Positions 1-8,401 of a stretch of DNA of 64,000 nt are shown here, piece by piece. Under the pieces are notes generated by a model that saw only the letters and a list, made by a program, of their open reading frames with translations, did no database searches and was not told the DNA's origin. The stretch is from Paraburkholderia unamae (GTDB lineage: Bacteria; Pseudomonadota; Gammaproteobacteria; Burkholderiales; Burkholderiaceae). The stretch spans positions 186,001-250,000 of the forward strand of contig NZ_QLSU01000010.1 in NCBI RefSeq assembly GCF_003268775.1. Reading direction: 5' to 3'. Within the stretch, counting starts at the first letter, position 1, and each line of letters begins with the position of its first letter. Position numbers and translations under genes: made by a program.

Positions 1-526
1 CATGGCGCTCGCGCAGTTCGAAGGCACGCTGATTCTCGTGTCGCACGACCGGCATCTGCTGCGCGCCACGACCGATCAGTTCATGCTGGTGGCGAAGCAC
101 CGCCTCCAGCCGTTCGACGGCGACCTCGACGATTACCGCGACTGGCTGCTCCAGCACGCGGCCGAGCAACGCGCGGCGCTCAAGGAGGCGGCATCCGGCA
201 CGGCGAATGCGGCGAACGGCGCAGGCGCGGGCGACGGCGTCAACCGCAAGGAGCAACGCCGTCAGGAAGCCGAGCAGCGCCAGAAGGTGGCGCATCTGAA
301 GAAGCCGTTGCAGGTGAAAATCGGCAAGATCGAAAAGGAAATGGACGCGCTCAACGCCGAAAAGAGTACGCTCGACACCTTCGTCGCCAACCCGGCGAGC
401 TACGAGCCCGAGCAAAAGAGCCGCCTGACCGAGGCAATCCGCCGCCAGGCCGAAGTGCAGTCGCGCCTCGATGCGCTCGAAGCCGAATGGCTCGACGCGC
501 ACGAGGAACTCGAACAGATCGGCTAG
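1..526 (+). CDS. ABC-F family ATPase, C-terminal part (5' truncated by window)
   Basis: Only the last 174 or so residues are present. The fragment opens with the end of the second nucleotide-binding domain, including the H-loop 'VSHDRHLLRATTD' typical of ABC-F proteins such as YheS/Uup, then 'DGDLDDYRDWL', which marks the ABC-F class. A charged coiled-coil tail follows (roughly residues 80-170, rich in Lys/Glu/Gln). ABC-F ATPases have no membrane domain and act on the ribosome as translation factors. The tail and the motif after the H-loop fit YheS better than EttA, but the subfamily cannot be fixed without the N-terminal half. Confidence 0.85.
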   Translation, partial: MALAQFEGTLILVSHDRHLLRATTDQFMLVAKHRLQPFDGDLDDYRDWLLQHAAEQRAALKEAASGTANAANGAGAGDGVNRKEQRRQEAEQRQKVAHLKKPLQVKIGKIEKEMDALNAEKSTLDTFVANPASYEPEQKSRLTEAIRRQAEVQSRLDALEAEWLDAHEELEQIG

Positions 527-599
527 CGCAGCGCACTTTCACCGACTTGTCCAGGCACAGCCGCCTTTTCCGCCACGTCCATTCGCCAGGGAGCCACGA

Positions 600-1868
600 G
601 TGTCGTCACCCGCCGCCGCATTGCAGGGCCTTCGCGTACTCGATCTGACCCGCCTTCTGCCCGGGCCCGTGGCCACCTTGCGGCTCGCGGAAATGGGCGC
701 CGACGTGCTGAAGATCGAGCCGCCCGGCGCCGGAGACGCGGCGCGCGTCATGATGCAAAGCGCCGTCGACGAAGTGGCCGCGCGGCCCGGCGCGTTTTAC
801 CTCCTCGTCAATCGCGGCAAGCGTGAAACGCGGCTCGATCTGAAGACCGAGAACGGGCGCGCGGTACTGCTCGCCCTCGCGCGCGACGCCGACGTGCTCG
901 TGGAGAGTTTTCGGCCCGGCGTGATGGACCGTCTCGGGGTCGGATACGAGGTGCTGCGCGCCGTGAATCCCAAGCTCGTGTATTGCGCGATCACCGGTTA
1001 CGGCGCGACCGGCCCGTTTGCCGGTCATCCGGGTCATGACATCAACTATGTCGCCTACGCGGGCGTGCTCGACCAGCTCGCCACGCGCGACGGCGCGCCG
1101 GTGCTGCCCAACTTCCAGATCGCCGACCTGCTCGGCGGCGCGCTCTCGGCCGTCACGCAGATGCTCGCGGCGCTCTGGCATGTGGCGCGCGGCGGCGAAG
1201 GCCGTTTCGTCGATGTTTCCATGGCGCATGCGAGCTACGCGCATAACGTGGTCGCACAGGTCGCGCTCGCCAACGACGACGCCGCGGCGCTGCAACCCGG
1301 CGGCGGCCTGCTCAACGGCGGCGTGCCCTGCTACAACCTCTATCGCACCCAGGACGGCCGCTGGCTCGCCGTCGGCGCGCTGGAGCTGAAATTCTGGCAA
1401 ACGCTTTGCCAGGCCATCGGCCGCGACGACTGGGCCGAGCGGCACTGGAGCCTCGGTCAGGCGATCGGCGGCGCCGACGCCGCCGCGCTCACGCGCGAGC
1501 TGGCGGCCATCATTGCATCCGAGTCGCTGCAAACCTGGATCGACCGGCTGGAATCCATCGCCTGCTGCGTGTCGCCGGTCCTGACGCCTGGTGAAGCGTC
1601 ACGCCACCCGCTCTTCAACGCCGAAGTGTTGCAGGCCATCATGGACGAAATGGCCGCGAAGAAGCAGGCCGAGGAGGCCGGGCTCGGCCAGCCGGCCGGG
1701 CAGCCGCATGGCGCGCCGTTCGGACAAGCGGGCTATCAGGGGCAAGCAGGACAACCTGGACAGAGCGGACAAAGCGCACAACCCGGTCAAACCGGCACAG
1801 GGGCCAATCCGGGCGCACCGGACACCCCGGGGGCGAAAAAGCCCTTCACCTACGGACCGTGGGGCTGA
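600..1868 (+). CDS. CaiB/BaiF family CoA-transferase/racemase with Gly/Gln/Pro tail
   Basis: Family III CoA-transferase fold, 422 residues from a GTG start at 600, chosen because AGGGAG at 588-593 is well spaced and the family N-terminus 'LQGLRVLDLTRLLPGP' begins just after. The glycolate-like hinge 'GHDINY' gives His146; Asp176 in 'QIADLLGG' and Glu262 in 'GALELKF' match the catalytic His/Asp/Glu set of alpha-methylacyl-CoA racemase, so activity is plausible. Members move CoA between carboxylic acids or racemise 2-methylacyl-CoAs; the substrate cannot be read from sequence. Residues about 361-422 form a low-complexity tail rich in Gly, Gln and Pro that is not part of the fold. It starts 73 bp after the ABC-F gene and ends at a strong hairpin. 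Confidence 0.88.
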   Translation: MSSPAAALQGLRVLDLTRLLPGPVATLRLAEMGADVLKIEPPGAGDAARVMMQSAVDEVAARPGAFYLLVNRGKRETRLDLKTENGRAVLLALARDADVLVESFRPGVMDRLGVGYEVLRAVNPKLVYCAITGYGATGPFAGHPGHDINYVAYAGVLDQLATRDGAPVLPNFQIADLLGGALSAVTQMLAALWHVARGGEGRFVDVSMAHASYAHNVVAQVALANDDAAALQPGGGLLNGGVPCYNLYRTQDGRWLAVGALELKFWQTLCQAIGRDDWAERHWSLGQAIGGADAAALTRELAAIIASESLQTWIDRLESIACCVSPVLTPGEASRHPLFNAEVLQAIMDEMAAKKQAEEAGLGQPAGQPHGAPFGQAGYQGQAGQPGQSGQSAQPGQTGTGANPGAPDTPGAKKPFTYGPWG

Positions 1869-1897
1869 GCGCCCGCGCGCAAACCGGCCGCGCAATG

Positions 1898-1927
1898 AAA
1901 AATGGGCGCTTCGTAGCGCCCATTTTT
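1898..1927. terminator. Bidirectional intrinsic terminator
   Basis: A perfect 13-bp stem (AAAAATGGGCGCT / AGCGCCCATTTTT) closes on a TCGT tetraloop. With A-run on one side and T-run on the other it can end both the CoA-transferase transcript and the convergent small gene. Confidence 0.9.
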
Positions 1928-1932
1928 ACCGG

Positions 1933-2196
1933 CTAGCGTCGCGGCAGCGTTTGCCGCGGAGCGCGTTCGTCGTCGTACAGCACATATTTGCGGCCTTCCA
2001 CGTGGTGCGCGATGGTGCTGCGCACTTCGGCCGCCGTCACGTCTTCGGCCACGACGCGGCGCGAAATGCGCCCGTCGCCGTCGATCCACTCGACAATGCG
2101 GCAAGTGCTGCCCCAAGGTTGCATGAGCGGCTGCGAAACCCGGCAGCCGCGTACGACGATCGAACGATCGCCGACGGACGTATCAGTCTGTTTCAA
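1933..2196 (-). CDS. Small DUF2866-like protein of unknown function
   Basis: An 87-residue basic protein beginning 'MKQTDTSVGDRSIVVRGC' from a TTG start at 2196. That start is preferred over an in-frame longer form (to 2301) because AAGGAT lies just upstream and the extra N-terminus looks non-coding. The core 'WGSTCRIVEWIDGDGRISRRVV' followed by 'AEVRSTIAHHVEGRKYVLYDDE' resembles a small protein family I know mainly from Burkholderia (DUF2866); no function is established. No signal peptide, membrane segment or metal motif is visible. It faces the CoA-transferase across a shared terminator. Confidence 0.6.
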   Translation of the reverse strand: MKQTDTSVGDRSIVVRGCRVSQPLMQPWGSTCRIVEWIDGDGRISRRVVAEDVTAAEVRSTIAHHVEGRKYVLYDDERAPRQTLPRR

Positions 2197-2340
2197 GTCG
2201 CTATCCTTTTTGCTCTGGACACGTGTGGAACATCGGCCCCAAGGATAGGGAAATCGCGAATCGAAAAGGTTACAGCGGCGACCAGGGTTGTTACTAATCA
2301 TTACGCGACAGTACAGGCGTTTTTGCCTGCGCCGCCGCGC

Positions 2341-3729
2341 TCAATCGAGTTCGCGCACCCGGCCGATCGCCTCCTCGATGCGCTCCACCGCAATCACCTG
2401 TAAACCTTCGATCGGCTGTTTCGGCGCATTGGCGCGGGGAATCAGCGCGCATGAAAAGCCGAGCTTCGCCGCTTCCTTCAAGCGATCCTGGCCGCGTGGC
2501 GAGGGTCGGATCTCGCCGGCCAGCCCCACTTCGCCAAAAACGATCAGACCCTTGGGCAACGCCTTGTTACGCATCGATGAATGGATGGAGAGCAGCACGG
2601 CCAGATCGGCGGCCGGTTCGGTGATCTTCACACCGCCCACGGCGTTGAGGAAAACATCCTGATCGAAGCACGCAATACCCGCGTGCCGATGCAGCACCGC
2701 GAGCAGCATGGCGAGCCGGTTCTGCTCGAGGCCGACGGCGAGGCGGCGCGGATTGGGCACATGCGCGGTGTCGACGAGCGCCTGCACCTCGACGAGCAGC
2801 GGCCGCGAGCCTTCCTGCGTCACGAGCACGCACGAACCGGGCACGCTTTGCTCGTGCTGCGAGAGAAAGAGCGCGGACGGATTCGCCACGCCGCGCAAGC
2901 CCTTCTCGGTCATCGCGAACACGCCCAGCTCGTTGACCGCGCCAAAGCGGTTCTTGAACGCGCGCACGAGACGGAACGACGAATGCGTGTCGCCCTCGAA
3001 GTACAGCACGGTGTCGACGATGTGCTCCAGCACGCGCGGGCCCGCGAGGTTGCCCTCTTTCGTCACGTGCCCGACCATGATGATCGCGGTACCCGACTGC
3101 TTCGCGATGCGCGTGAGTTGCGCCGCGCATTCGCGCACCTGGGCGACCGAGCCCGGCGCGGACGTCAGCGCTTCGGAATAGATCGTCTGGATGGAGTCGA
3201 TCACGGCGACATCGAGCTTTTCCGTCTCGATCGTCGCCTGGATTTTTTCGAGCTGAATTTCGGCGAGCAGTTGCAGTTCGCTCGCCATCGAGCCCGGATC
3301 GAGCAGCGCCAACCGTTGCGCGCGCAACGCGATCTGCGCCGCCGATTCCTCGCCGCTCACGTAGAGCGCGCGACGCTCCGCGGCGATCTGCGCGAGCGAC
3401 TGCAACAGCAGCGTCGACTTGCCGATGCCCGGATCGCCGCCGATCAGCACCACGCCGCCCGCCACGAGCCCGCCGCCCAACACGCGGTCGAACTCGCCCA
3501 CGCCGGTGGTGAAGCGCGGCACGTCGGACGCCTCGATATCGGCGAGACGGCGCACCGGCGCGCTCTTCGCGAGCGACTGGAAGCGGTGACTGCCCGCCGT
3601 TTCCGCCACGCCTTCCACGAGTGTGTTCCACGCTCCGCACGCGGGGCACTGGCCTTGCCACTTGGGCGCTTGCCCGCCACATTCCGTGCACGTATACAGC
3701 GTTTTGACCTTCGCCATGCTCTTTGCCAT
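2341..3729 (-). CDS. radA: DNA repair protein RadA
   Basis: RadA/Sms, 462 residues, the usual length. An N-terminal four-cysteine zinc finger ('CTECGG' and 'CPACGAW') is followed by a RecA-like ATPase core with Walker A 'GGDPGIGKST', the RadA-specific 'KNRFG' motif, and a C-terminal Lon-protease-like domain lacking protease activity. RadA is a hexameric helicase that drives branch migration of recombination intermediates. It starts 4 bp after the alr stop codon, so alr and radA are very probably co-transcribed. A second in-frame ATG at 3717 is possible; the first was kept. Confidence 0.97.
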   Translation of the reverse strand: MAKSMAKVKTLYTCTECGGQAPKWQGQCPACGAWNTLVEGVAETAGSHRFQSLAKSAPVRRLADIEASDVPRFTTGVGEFDRVLGGGLVAGGVVLIGGDPGIGKSTLLLQSLAQIAAERRALYVSGEESAAQIALRAQRLALLDPGSMASELQLLAEIQLEKIQATIETEKLDVAVIDSIQTIYSEALTSAPGSVAQVRECAAQLTRIAKQSGTAIIMVGHVTKEGNLAGPRVLEHIVDTVLYFEGDTHSSFRLVRAFKNRFGAVNELGVFAMTEKGLRGVANPSALFLSQHEQSVPGSCVLVTQEGSRPLLVEVQALVDTAHVPNPRRLAVGLEQNRLAMLLAVLHRHAGIACFDQDVFLNAVGGVKITEPAADLAVLLSIHSSMRNKALPKGLIVFGEVGLAGEIRPSPRGQDRLKEAAKLGFSCALIPRANAPKQPIEGLQVIAVERIEEAIGRVRELD

Positions 3730-3733
3730 GGCG

Positions 3734-4804
3734 TTATTCGGCGCGCACCGGCACGCGCGGCGCCACCGCGCACATCAGCTCGTAGCCGATCGTGCCGCAG
3801 GCTTTCGCGACGTCGTCGATCGGCAGGTTCGCGCCCCACAGCTCCACGCGCGCGCCCACGCCCGCACCGTGCACCGGCGTGAGGTCGACGGTGAGCATGT
3901 CCATGGAGACGCGGCCCACGACGCGTGTGAGCACGCCGTCGACGATCACCGGCGTGCCTTCGGGCGCGACGCGCGGGTAGCCGTCGGCGTAACCGCACGC
4001 CACCACGCCGATGCGCATGGGCTTGCGCGCCGTGAAGGTCGAGCCGTAGCCGACGGTTTGCCCTTCGGCCACGTTTTGCGTCGCGATGAGTTCTGAGGCG
4101 AGCGTCATGGCCGGTTGCAGGCCCACGCCGTCGAGCGCCGTGGCGACGCCCGAAGGCGAGGCGCCATACAGAATGATGCCGGGCCGCACCCAGTCGAAGT
4201 GCGTGGACGGATGCCAGAGCGTGGCGGCCGAATTGGCGAGACTGCGCGTGCCCGCAATGCCCTGCGCGCCGCGCTCGAACGCCGCCATCTGCTCGCCCAC
4301 GCCACGCGGCGTGTCGGCATCCGAGAAGTGGGTCATCAATGTGATCTGGCCGATGCCGGCATTCGCGCGCGCGCGCTCCCAGGCGGCGCGATACTTCTCC
4401 GGCGTGTAGCCGAGCCGGTTCATGCCGCTGTTCATCTTGAGCTGGATATTGACCGGCTTCGAGAGCCGCGCCATTTCGAGCATGCGCATCTGCTCGTCGC
4501 AATGGACGACGGTCGTGAGGCTATAGCGGTCGATCACGTCGATGTCGGTCGGCCGGAAAAAGCCTTCGAGCAGCAGGATCGGACCTGCCCAGCCGAGCTC
4601 GCGCAGCTTCGCCGCCTCCTCGAGGTCGAGAAGGCCGAAACCGTCCGTCGCGCGCAGGCCCGGAAACGCTCGCGCAAGCCCGTGCCCGTAGGCATTGGCC
4701 TTCACGACGGCCCAGATCTTCGACTGTGGCGCGTACTTGCGGACGACGGCGAGATTATTGGCGAGAGCGGCGGTATGAATCGTTGCTGAGAGGGGGCGCG
4801 GCAT
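3734..4804 (-). CDS. alr: Alanine racemase
   Basis: PLP-dependent alanine racemase making D-alanine for peptidoglycan. The PLP lysine is Lys35 in '[11 protein letters not shown]'; the C-terminal beta domain contains '[10 protein letters not shown]' and 'CGYADGYPR', where the second catalytic base (Tyr) resides. The 356-residue length from ATG 4804 fits Alr/DadX. A GTG at 4819 would add five residues; neither start has a convincing Shine-Dalgarno site. It is the promoter-proximal gene of the alr-radA pair and is divergent from lplT. Confidence 0.95.
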   Translation of the reverse strand: MPRPLSATIHTAALANNLAVVRKYAPQSKIWAVVKANAYGHGLARAFPGLRATDGFGLLDLEEAAKLRELGWAGPILLLEGFFRPTDIDVIDRYSLTTVVHCDEQMRMLEMARLSKPVNIQLKMNSGMNRLGYTPEKYRAAWERARANAGIGQITLMTHFSDADTPRGVGEQMAAFERGAQGIAGTRSLANSAATLWHPSTHFDWVRPGIILYGASPSGVATALDGVGLQPAMTLASELIATQNVAEGQTVGYGSTFTARKPMRIGVVACGYADGYPRVAPEGTPVIVDGVLTRVVGRVSMDMLTVDLTPVHGAGVGARVELWGANLPIDDVAKACGTIGYELMCAVAPRVPVRAE

Positions 4805-5024
4805 GGGAGATATTTTCACAAAGACGCTTTTGAATCAGGAGCTTACAGGGTGTTTTCAGCGCCCGGCAGGCCCGCCTGATGGGCGGTCAAGGATTGTGCT
4901 AGTCCGAATGCACCTATTTTCGTGATATAAAGCCCTGCGCACAACCCATTTCGAACGTAATAAGCCCGGATGCCTCCCACCCGTCCGGGGCGGACGGACC
5001 GCAGCGAGGAAAGCATCGCATCAG

Positions 5025-6335
5025 ATGAAAAAAGGCTTTTACACCATCATGGCCGCGCAGTTTTTTTCGTCGTTGGCCGACAATGCGCTCCTGATCGCTG
5101 CAATTGCACTGCTGAAAGATCTCCACGCCCCGAACTGGATGACGCCGCTGCTCAAGCTGTTTTTCGTCCTTTCCTACGTCGTTCTTGCCGCCTTCGTCGG
5201 CGCCTTCGCAGATTCCCGCCCCAAGGGCCGCGTGATGTTCATCACGAACACAATCAAGGTCGTGGGCTGCGCCATGATGCTGGCGGGCACCCACCCTTTG
5301 CTCGCCTACGGCGTGGTGGGCTTCGGCGCGGCGGCCTATTCGCCTGCCAAATACGGCATTCTCACCGAGCTGTTGCCGCCTGAGCGCCTCGTCGCCGCCA
5401 ACGGCTGGATCGAGGGCACCACGGTCGGCTCGATCATCCTCGGCACCGTGCTGGGCGGCGCGCTGATCAGCCCCCACATCGCCTCGCATGTGATCAAGCA
5501 CACGCCCGCCGCGATCAACACGCCGGCCGAAGCCGCGATGCTCGTCATCATGGTGATCTATGTGATCGCCGCGCTCTTCAACCTGCGCATTCCCGACACC
5601 GGCGCACGCTACCCGCGCCAGCAGCACGGCGTCGTGCGCCTCATCACCGATTTCGCCGATTGTTTCAACACCCTCTGGCACGACAAGCTCGGCCAGATCT
5701 CGCTGGCGGTCACGACGCTCTTCTGGGGCGCGGGCGCGACGCTCCAGTTCATCGTGCTCAAATGGGCCGAAGTATCGCTCGGCATGTCGCTCTCCGAAGG
5801 CGCGGTGCTCCAGGCCGTGGTGGCCGTGGGCGTGGCGGCCGGCGCGATGATCGCCGCCGCGCGCATCCCGCTCAAGAAGTCGCTTTCGGTGCTGCCCGTC
5901 GGCATCATCATGGGTATCGCCGTGATGCTGATGGCGTTCTACACGCGCCATCTCTTTCCGCCGCATTGGGGCCTGCATATCGGCCATCTGCGCATTCCGG
6001 GCTACCTCGTTTTCGCCTACATTTTCCTCATGATCGTGGGCGGTCTCTCGGGCTTCTTCGTGGTGCCGATGAACGCGCTGCTCCAGCATCGCGGCCACGT
6101 GCTGCTCTCGGCCGGCCACTCCATCGCCGTGCAGAACTTCAACGAGAACCTCTCGGTGCTCATCATGCTGTGCCTCTATGCCGTGCTCGTCTGGCTCGAC
6201 GTGCCGGTGACCATCGTCATCGTGCTGTTCGGCACTTTCGTCTGCCTGATGATGTGGCTCGTGATGCGCCGCCACCAGGCGAATCAACGCTCGTTCGACT
6301 CGGTCGCGCTGATCGGCGAAAATCACAGGCATTGA
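5025..6335 (+). CDS. lplT: Lysophospholipid transporter LplT (copy 1)
   Basis: MFS-type inner-membrane protein of 436 residues with about 12 hydrophobic segments, beginning 'MKKGFYTIMAAQFFSSLADN'. In E. coli LplT flips lysophosphatidylethanolamine inward for re-acylation by Aas. The conserved central stretch 'GVVGFGAAAYSPAKYGILT' is diagnostic. No aas acyltransferase is fused or adjacent here, unlike in enterobacteria. A second, clearly homologous copy is present at 47950-49248 in this window. The two share a stretch of 27 identical residues around this motif. Confidence 0.9.
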   Translation: MKKGFYTIMAAQFFSSLADNALLIAAIALLKDLHAPNWMTPLLKLFFVLSYVVLAAFVGAFADSRPKGRVMFITNTIKVVGCAMMLAGTHPLLAYGVVGFGAAAYSPAKYGILTELLPPERLVAANGWIEGTTVGSIILGTVLGGALISPHIASHVIKHTPAAINTPAEAAMLVIMVIYVIAALFNLRIPDTGARYPRQQHGVVRLITDFADCFNTLWHDKLGQISLAVTTLFWGAGATLQFIVLKWAEVSLGMSLSEGAVLQAVVAVGVAAGAMIAAARIPLKKSLSVLPVGIIMGIAVMLMAFYTRHLFPPHWGLHIGHLRIPGYLVFAYIFLMIVGGLSGFFVVPMNALLQHRGHVLLSAGHSIAVQNFNENLSVLIMLCLYAVLVWLDVPVTIVIVLFGTFVCLMMWLVMRRHQANQRSFDSVALIGENHRH

Positions 6336-6477
6336 TCACCGGCGCGCGGGCGCGTGGATGCGAGCCGCTGCACGCGCTTGCATAGCCGCCCGCCGTGTTT
6401 GCCGAACCGACTCTTTCCTGCGCACGCGCGGCTGGGCCGTCCAAACCCGCCGCGCGCGACGCGCACCTGACGCTGCC

Positions 6478-7284
6478 ATGAACTCACCGATTTTCAACGT
6501 CCTCACGATCGCCGGCTCCGACTCGGGCGGCGGCGCCGGCATTCAGGCCGACCTCAAGGCGTTCTCCGCGCTCGGCGCCTACGGCGCGAGCGTCATCACG
6601 GCGCTCACCGCGCAGAATACGCGCGGCGTCACCGCGATCCACGCGCCCGACGCGGACTTCGTGACCGCCCAGCTCGACGCCGTGTTCGACGACATCCGCA
6701 TCGACGCCGTGAAGATCGGCATGCTCGCGAACGCCTCGATCGTGCGCGCCGTGGCCGATGCGCTGCGCCGCCACCGCCCGCCGCGCGTCGTGCTCGACAC
6801 CGTGATGATCTCGAAGAGCAACCACGCGCTGCTCGCACCCGAGGCCGTGGCCGCCCTGCGCGACGAGTTGCTGCCGCTCGCGGGCATCGTCACGCCGAAT
6901 CTGCCGGAAGCCGCCGCGCTGCTCGGCGTGGCGCCCGCCACCGACGAAGCGGCCATGGTCGAACAAGGCGAAGCGCTGCGCTCGCTCGGCGCGCAGGCCG
7001 TGCTGATGAAAGGCGGCCACCTCGGCAGCCAGGACAGTCCCGACTGGCTGATCGAAGCGGGCGGCACGCTGCGCCTGGGCGGCCCGCGCGTGCCGGTCAC
7101 CAATACGCACGGCACGGGCTGCACGCTTTCTTCCGCGATCGCCGCGCTCTGGCCGCAACACGGCGGGCTCGCGCCGGCGGTCGGCGAGGCCAAGCAGTAT
7201 CTGACTGCGGCGCTCGAAGCGAGCCAGCGCCTCGACGTCGGCCACGGCGTCGGGCCGGTGCATCATTTCTGGCGCTGGTGGTGA
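6478..7284 (+). CDS. thiD: Hydroxymethylpyrimidine/phosphomethylpyrimidine kinase
   Basis: ThiD phosphorylates HMP and HMP-P in thiamine biosynthesis. The ribokinase-fold protein (268 residues from ATG 6478) shows the N-terminal 'IAGSDSGGGAGIQADLK' substrate motif, 'VLDTVMISKSNHALL', 'TPNLPEAAALLG' and the anion-hole/catalytic 'NTHGTGCTLSSAIAA' with the catalytic Cys typical of ThiD. No TPP riboswitch elements are visible in the 140 bp upstream. It converges with the DUF1853 gene. Confidence 0.95.
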   Translation: MNSPIFNVLTIAGSDSGGGAGIQADLKAFSALGAYGASVITALTAQNTRGVTAIHAPDADFVTAQLDAVFDDIRIDAVKIGMLANASIVRAVADALRRHRPPRVVLDTVMISKSNHALLAPEAVAALRDELLPLAGIVTPNLPEAAALLGVAPATDEAAMVEQGEALRSLGAQAVLMKGGHLGSQDSPDWLIEAGGTLRLGGPRVPVTNTHGTGCTLSSAIAALWPQHGGLAPAVGEAKQYLTAALEASQRLDVGHGVGPVHHFWRWW

Positions 7285-7300
7285 GCGAGATCGCGCTCGC

Positions 7301-7348
7301 TTGTTGACGGGCTTGTTGACGGGCTTATCGCCGGTCTTGTTGACGCGC
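7301..7348. repeat. Short 12-bp direct repeats at the DUF1853 stop codon
   Basis: TTGTTGACGGGC occurs twice in tandem (7301-7312, 7313-7324), followed by a diverged unit (7325-7336) and a fourth near-copy TTGTTGACGCGC (7337-7348). Read on the minus strand the units encode Ala-Arg-Gln-Gln; the DUF1853 stop codon sits in the diverged unit. Confidence 0.8.
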
Positions 7349-8401
7349 GTATTCGGCCGCGAGTTCGGGCCAGTCGTCAGGAACGATGAAGCCGCGCGAG
7401 CACTCGCGATAACCGCCCGCGCTGTCAGCCATGAAGGCGGCGACGAGCGCCGGGTCGTGCGGCCGGGTGAGCGCCGCGAGTAGCGTTTCGGGGTCCGCCG
7501 GAGCGGCGAGCGCCGTCAAGATGGCGTCGCCTCCCGGCTGCGCCGCGTCGCGCGGCAGCGTACGCGGAGCGAGCCACGCGAGCCTTGGCAGCGCACACCA
7601 GCCACTGGCCGCTTGCCGCTGCGCGAATGCCGGCCACTCCGAACGCGTCACCCACCAGCCGCGCCCGTGATCGGCGGCAAGCTCCGGGGCGTCTTGCACG
7701 GGCGACGGCATGACCTCTCCCGCGCGATAAAAGAGCCTGCCCTTCACGAGCATCTGCGCGGGCCACGGACCACCGAGACCGAGCGAAGCGAACTCTTCAC
7801 GCTCGGTCAGGCGTAGTTGATGTTCTCGCAGATGGGCGAGCTTCAGATCGAAGCGATCGCGCAGATTCGGTCCCACGTAATCCGCAAGCGATGCGCCCGC
7901 GTCACCCGCCCCCACGTGCAGGTAGAACTTCACCGCCAGTTCCCAATGCAGGCGTTCACCCGAGCGTGACTGCACGAGAAAATCGCACTCGCCCAGCGTG
8001 CGCCCCGCGTGGCGCAGCGCCACATTCTGCGCAACGAGCCGCGCGGCAGGACCGTTCGCGAGAAACCAGCCAAGCAGGTTTTCGGCATAGCGCCCGAGTC
8101 GCGTGGTCGGCGCGGCGGCAAGCGCTTCGTGCAAACGCGCGGGATCGCGATCGAGCCGGACGAGCCAGTCGCGCGCGGCGTCCGGTCCCCCAGCATCGGC
8201 CCACAGCTGCGCGAGCGGGGCCAAGGGCGGTTGTGCGCGCAACAGATCGGCGCTGAAGAGCAGCCATGCGAGATCGCGCACGGCCCAATCGGTAAGGATG
8301 TCGAGTGCGTCGCGGCTGGCGGGCTCGACAGCGCGGGCGGCGTCGAACGGCCCGCCCTCGCCTGCGGCACCGGATGCGTCCGCCGGCCGCGCGGCGTTCA
8401 T
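7325..8401 (-). CDS. DUF1853 family protein
   Basis: A 358-residue protein matching the DUF1853 family by its N-terminal 'RDLAWLLFSADLL', 'TRLGRYAENLLGWFL' and the nuclease-like 'LGECDFLVQ...HWELAVKFYL' pattern, which resembles the core of PD-(D/E)XK enzymes (inference; no activity is established). The start at 8401 is fixed by translational coupling: its ATG shares one base with the TGA of the uracil-DNA glycosylase gene. It is the last gene of the tsaB-rimI-UDG operon. The C-terminus 'ARQQDRR' lies in a short DNA repeat. Confidence 0.8.
   Translation of the reverse strand: MNAARPADASGAAGEGGPFDAARAVEPASRDALDILTDWAVRDLAWLLFSADLLRAQPPLAPLAQLWADAGGPDAARDWLVRLDRDPARLHEALAAAPTTRLGRYAENLLGWFLANGPAARLVAQNVALRHAGRTLGECDFLVQSRSGERLHWELAVKFYLHVGAGDAGASLADYVGPNLRDRFDLKLAHLREHQLRLTEREEFASLGLGGPWPAQMLVKGRLFYRAGEVMPSPVQDAPELAADHGRGWWVTRSEWPAFAQRQAASGWCALPRLAWLAPRTLPRDAAQPGGDAILTALAAPADPETLLAALTRPHDPALVAAFMADSAGGYRECSRGFIVPDDWPELAAEYARQQDRR

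Noticed and set aside
600-1868. Suspected loss of the catalytic Asp in the CaiB-type protein (His210 in 'VDVSMAHAS')
   Set aside because: Spacing from His146 shows that the catalytic Asp corresponds to Asp176 ('QIADLLGG'), which is present; the 'VDVSM' region is not the nucleophile site.
6336-6477. Possible TPP riboswitch before thiD
   Set aside because: The region is only 142 bp and lacks the CUGAGA and ACCUGAUC-type core sequences.
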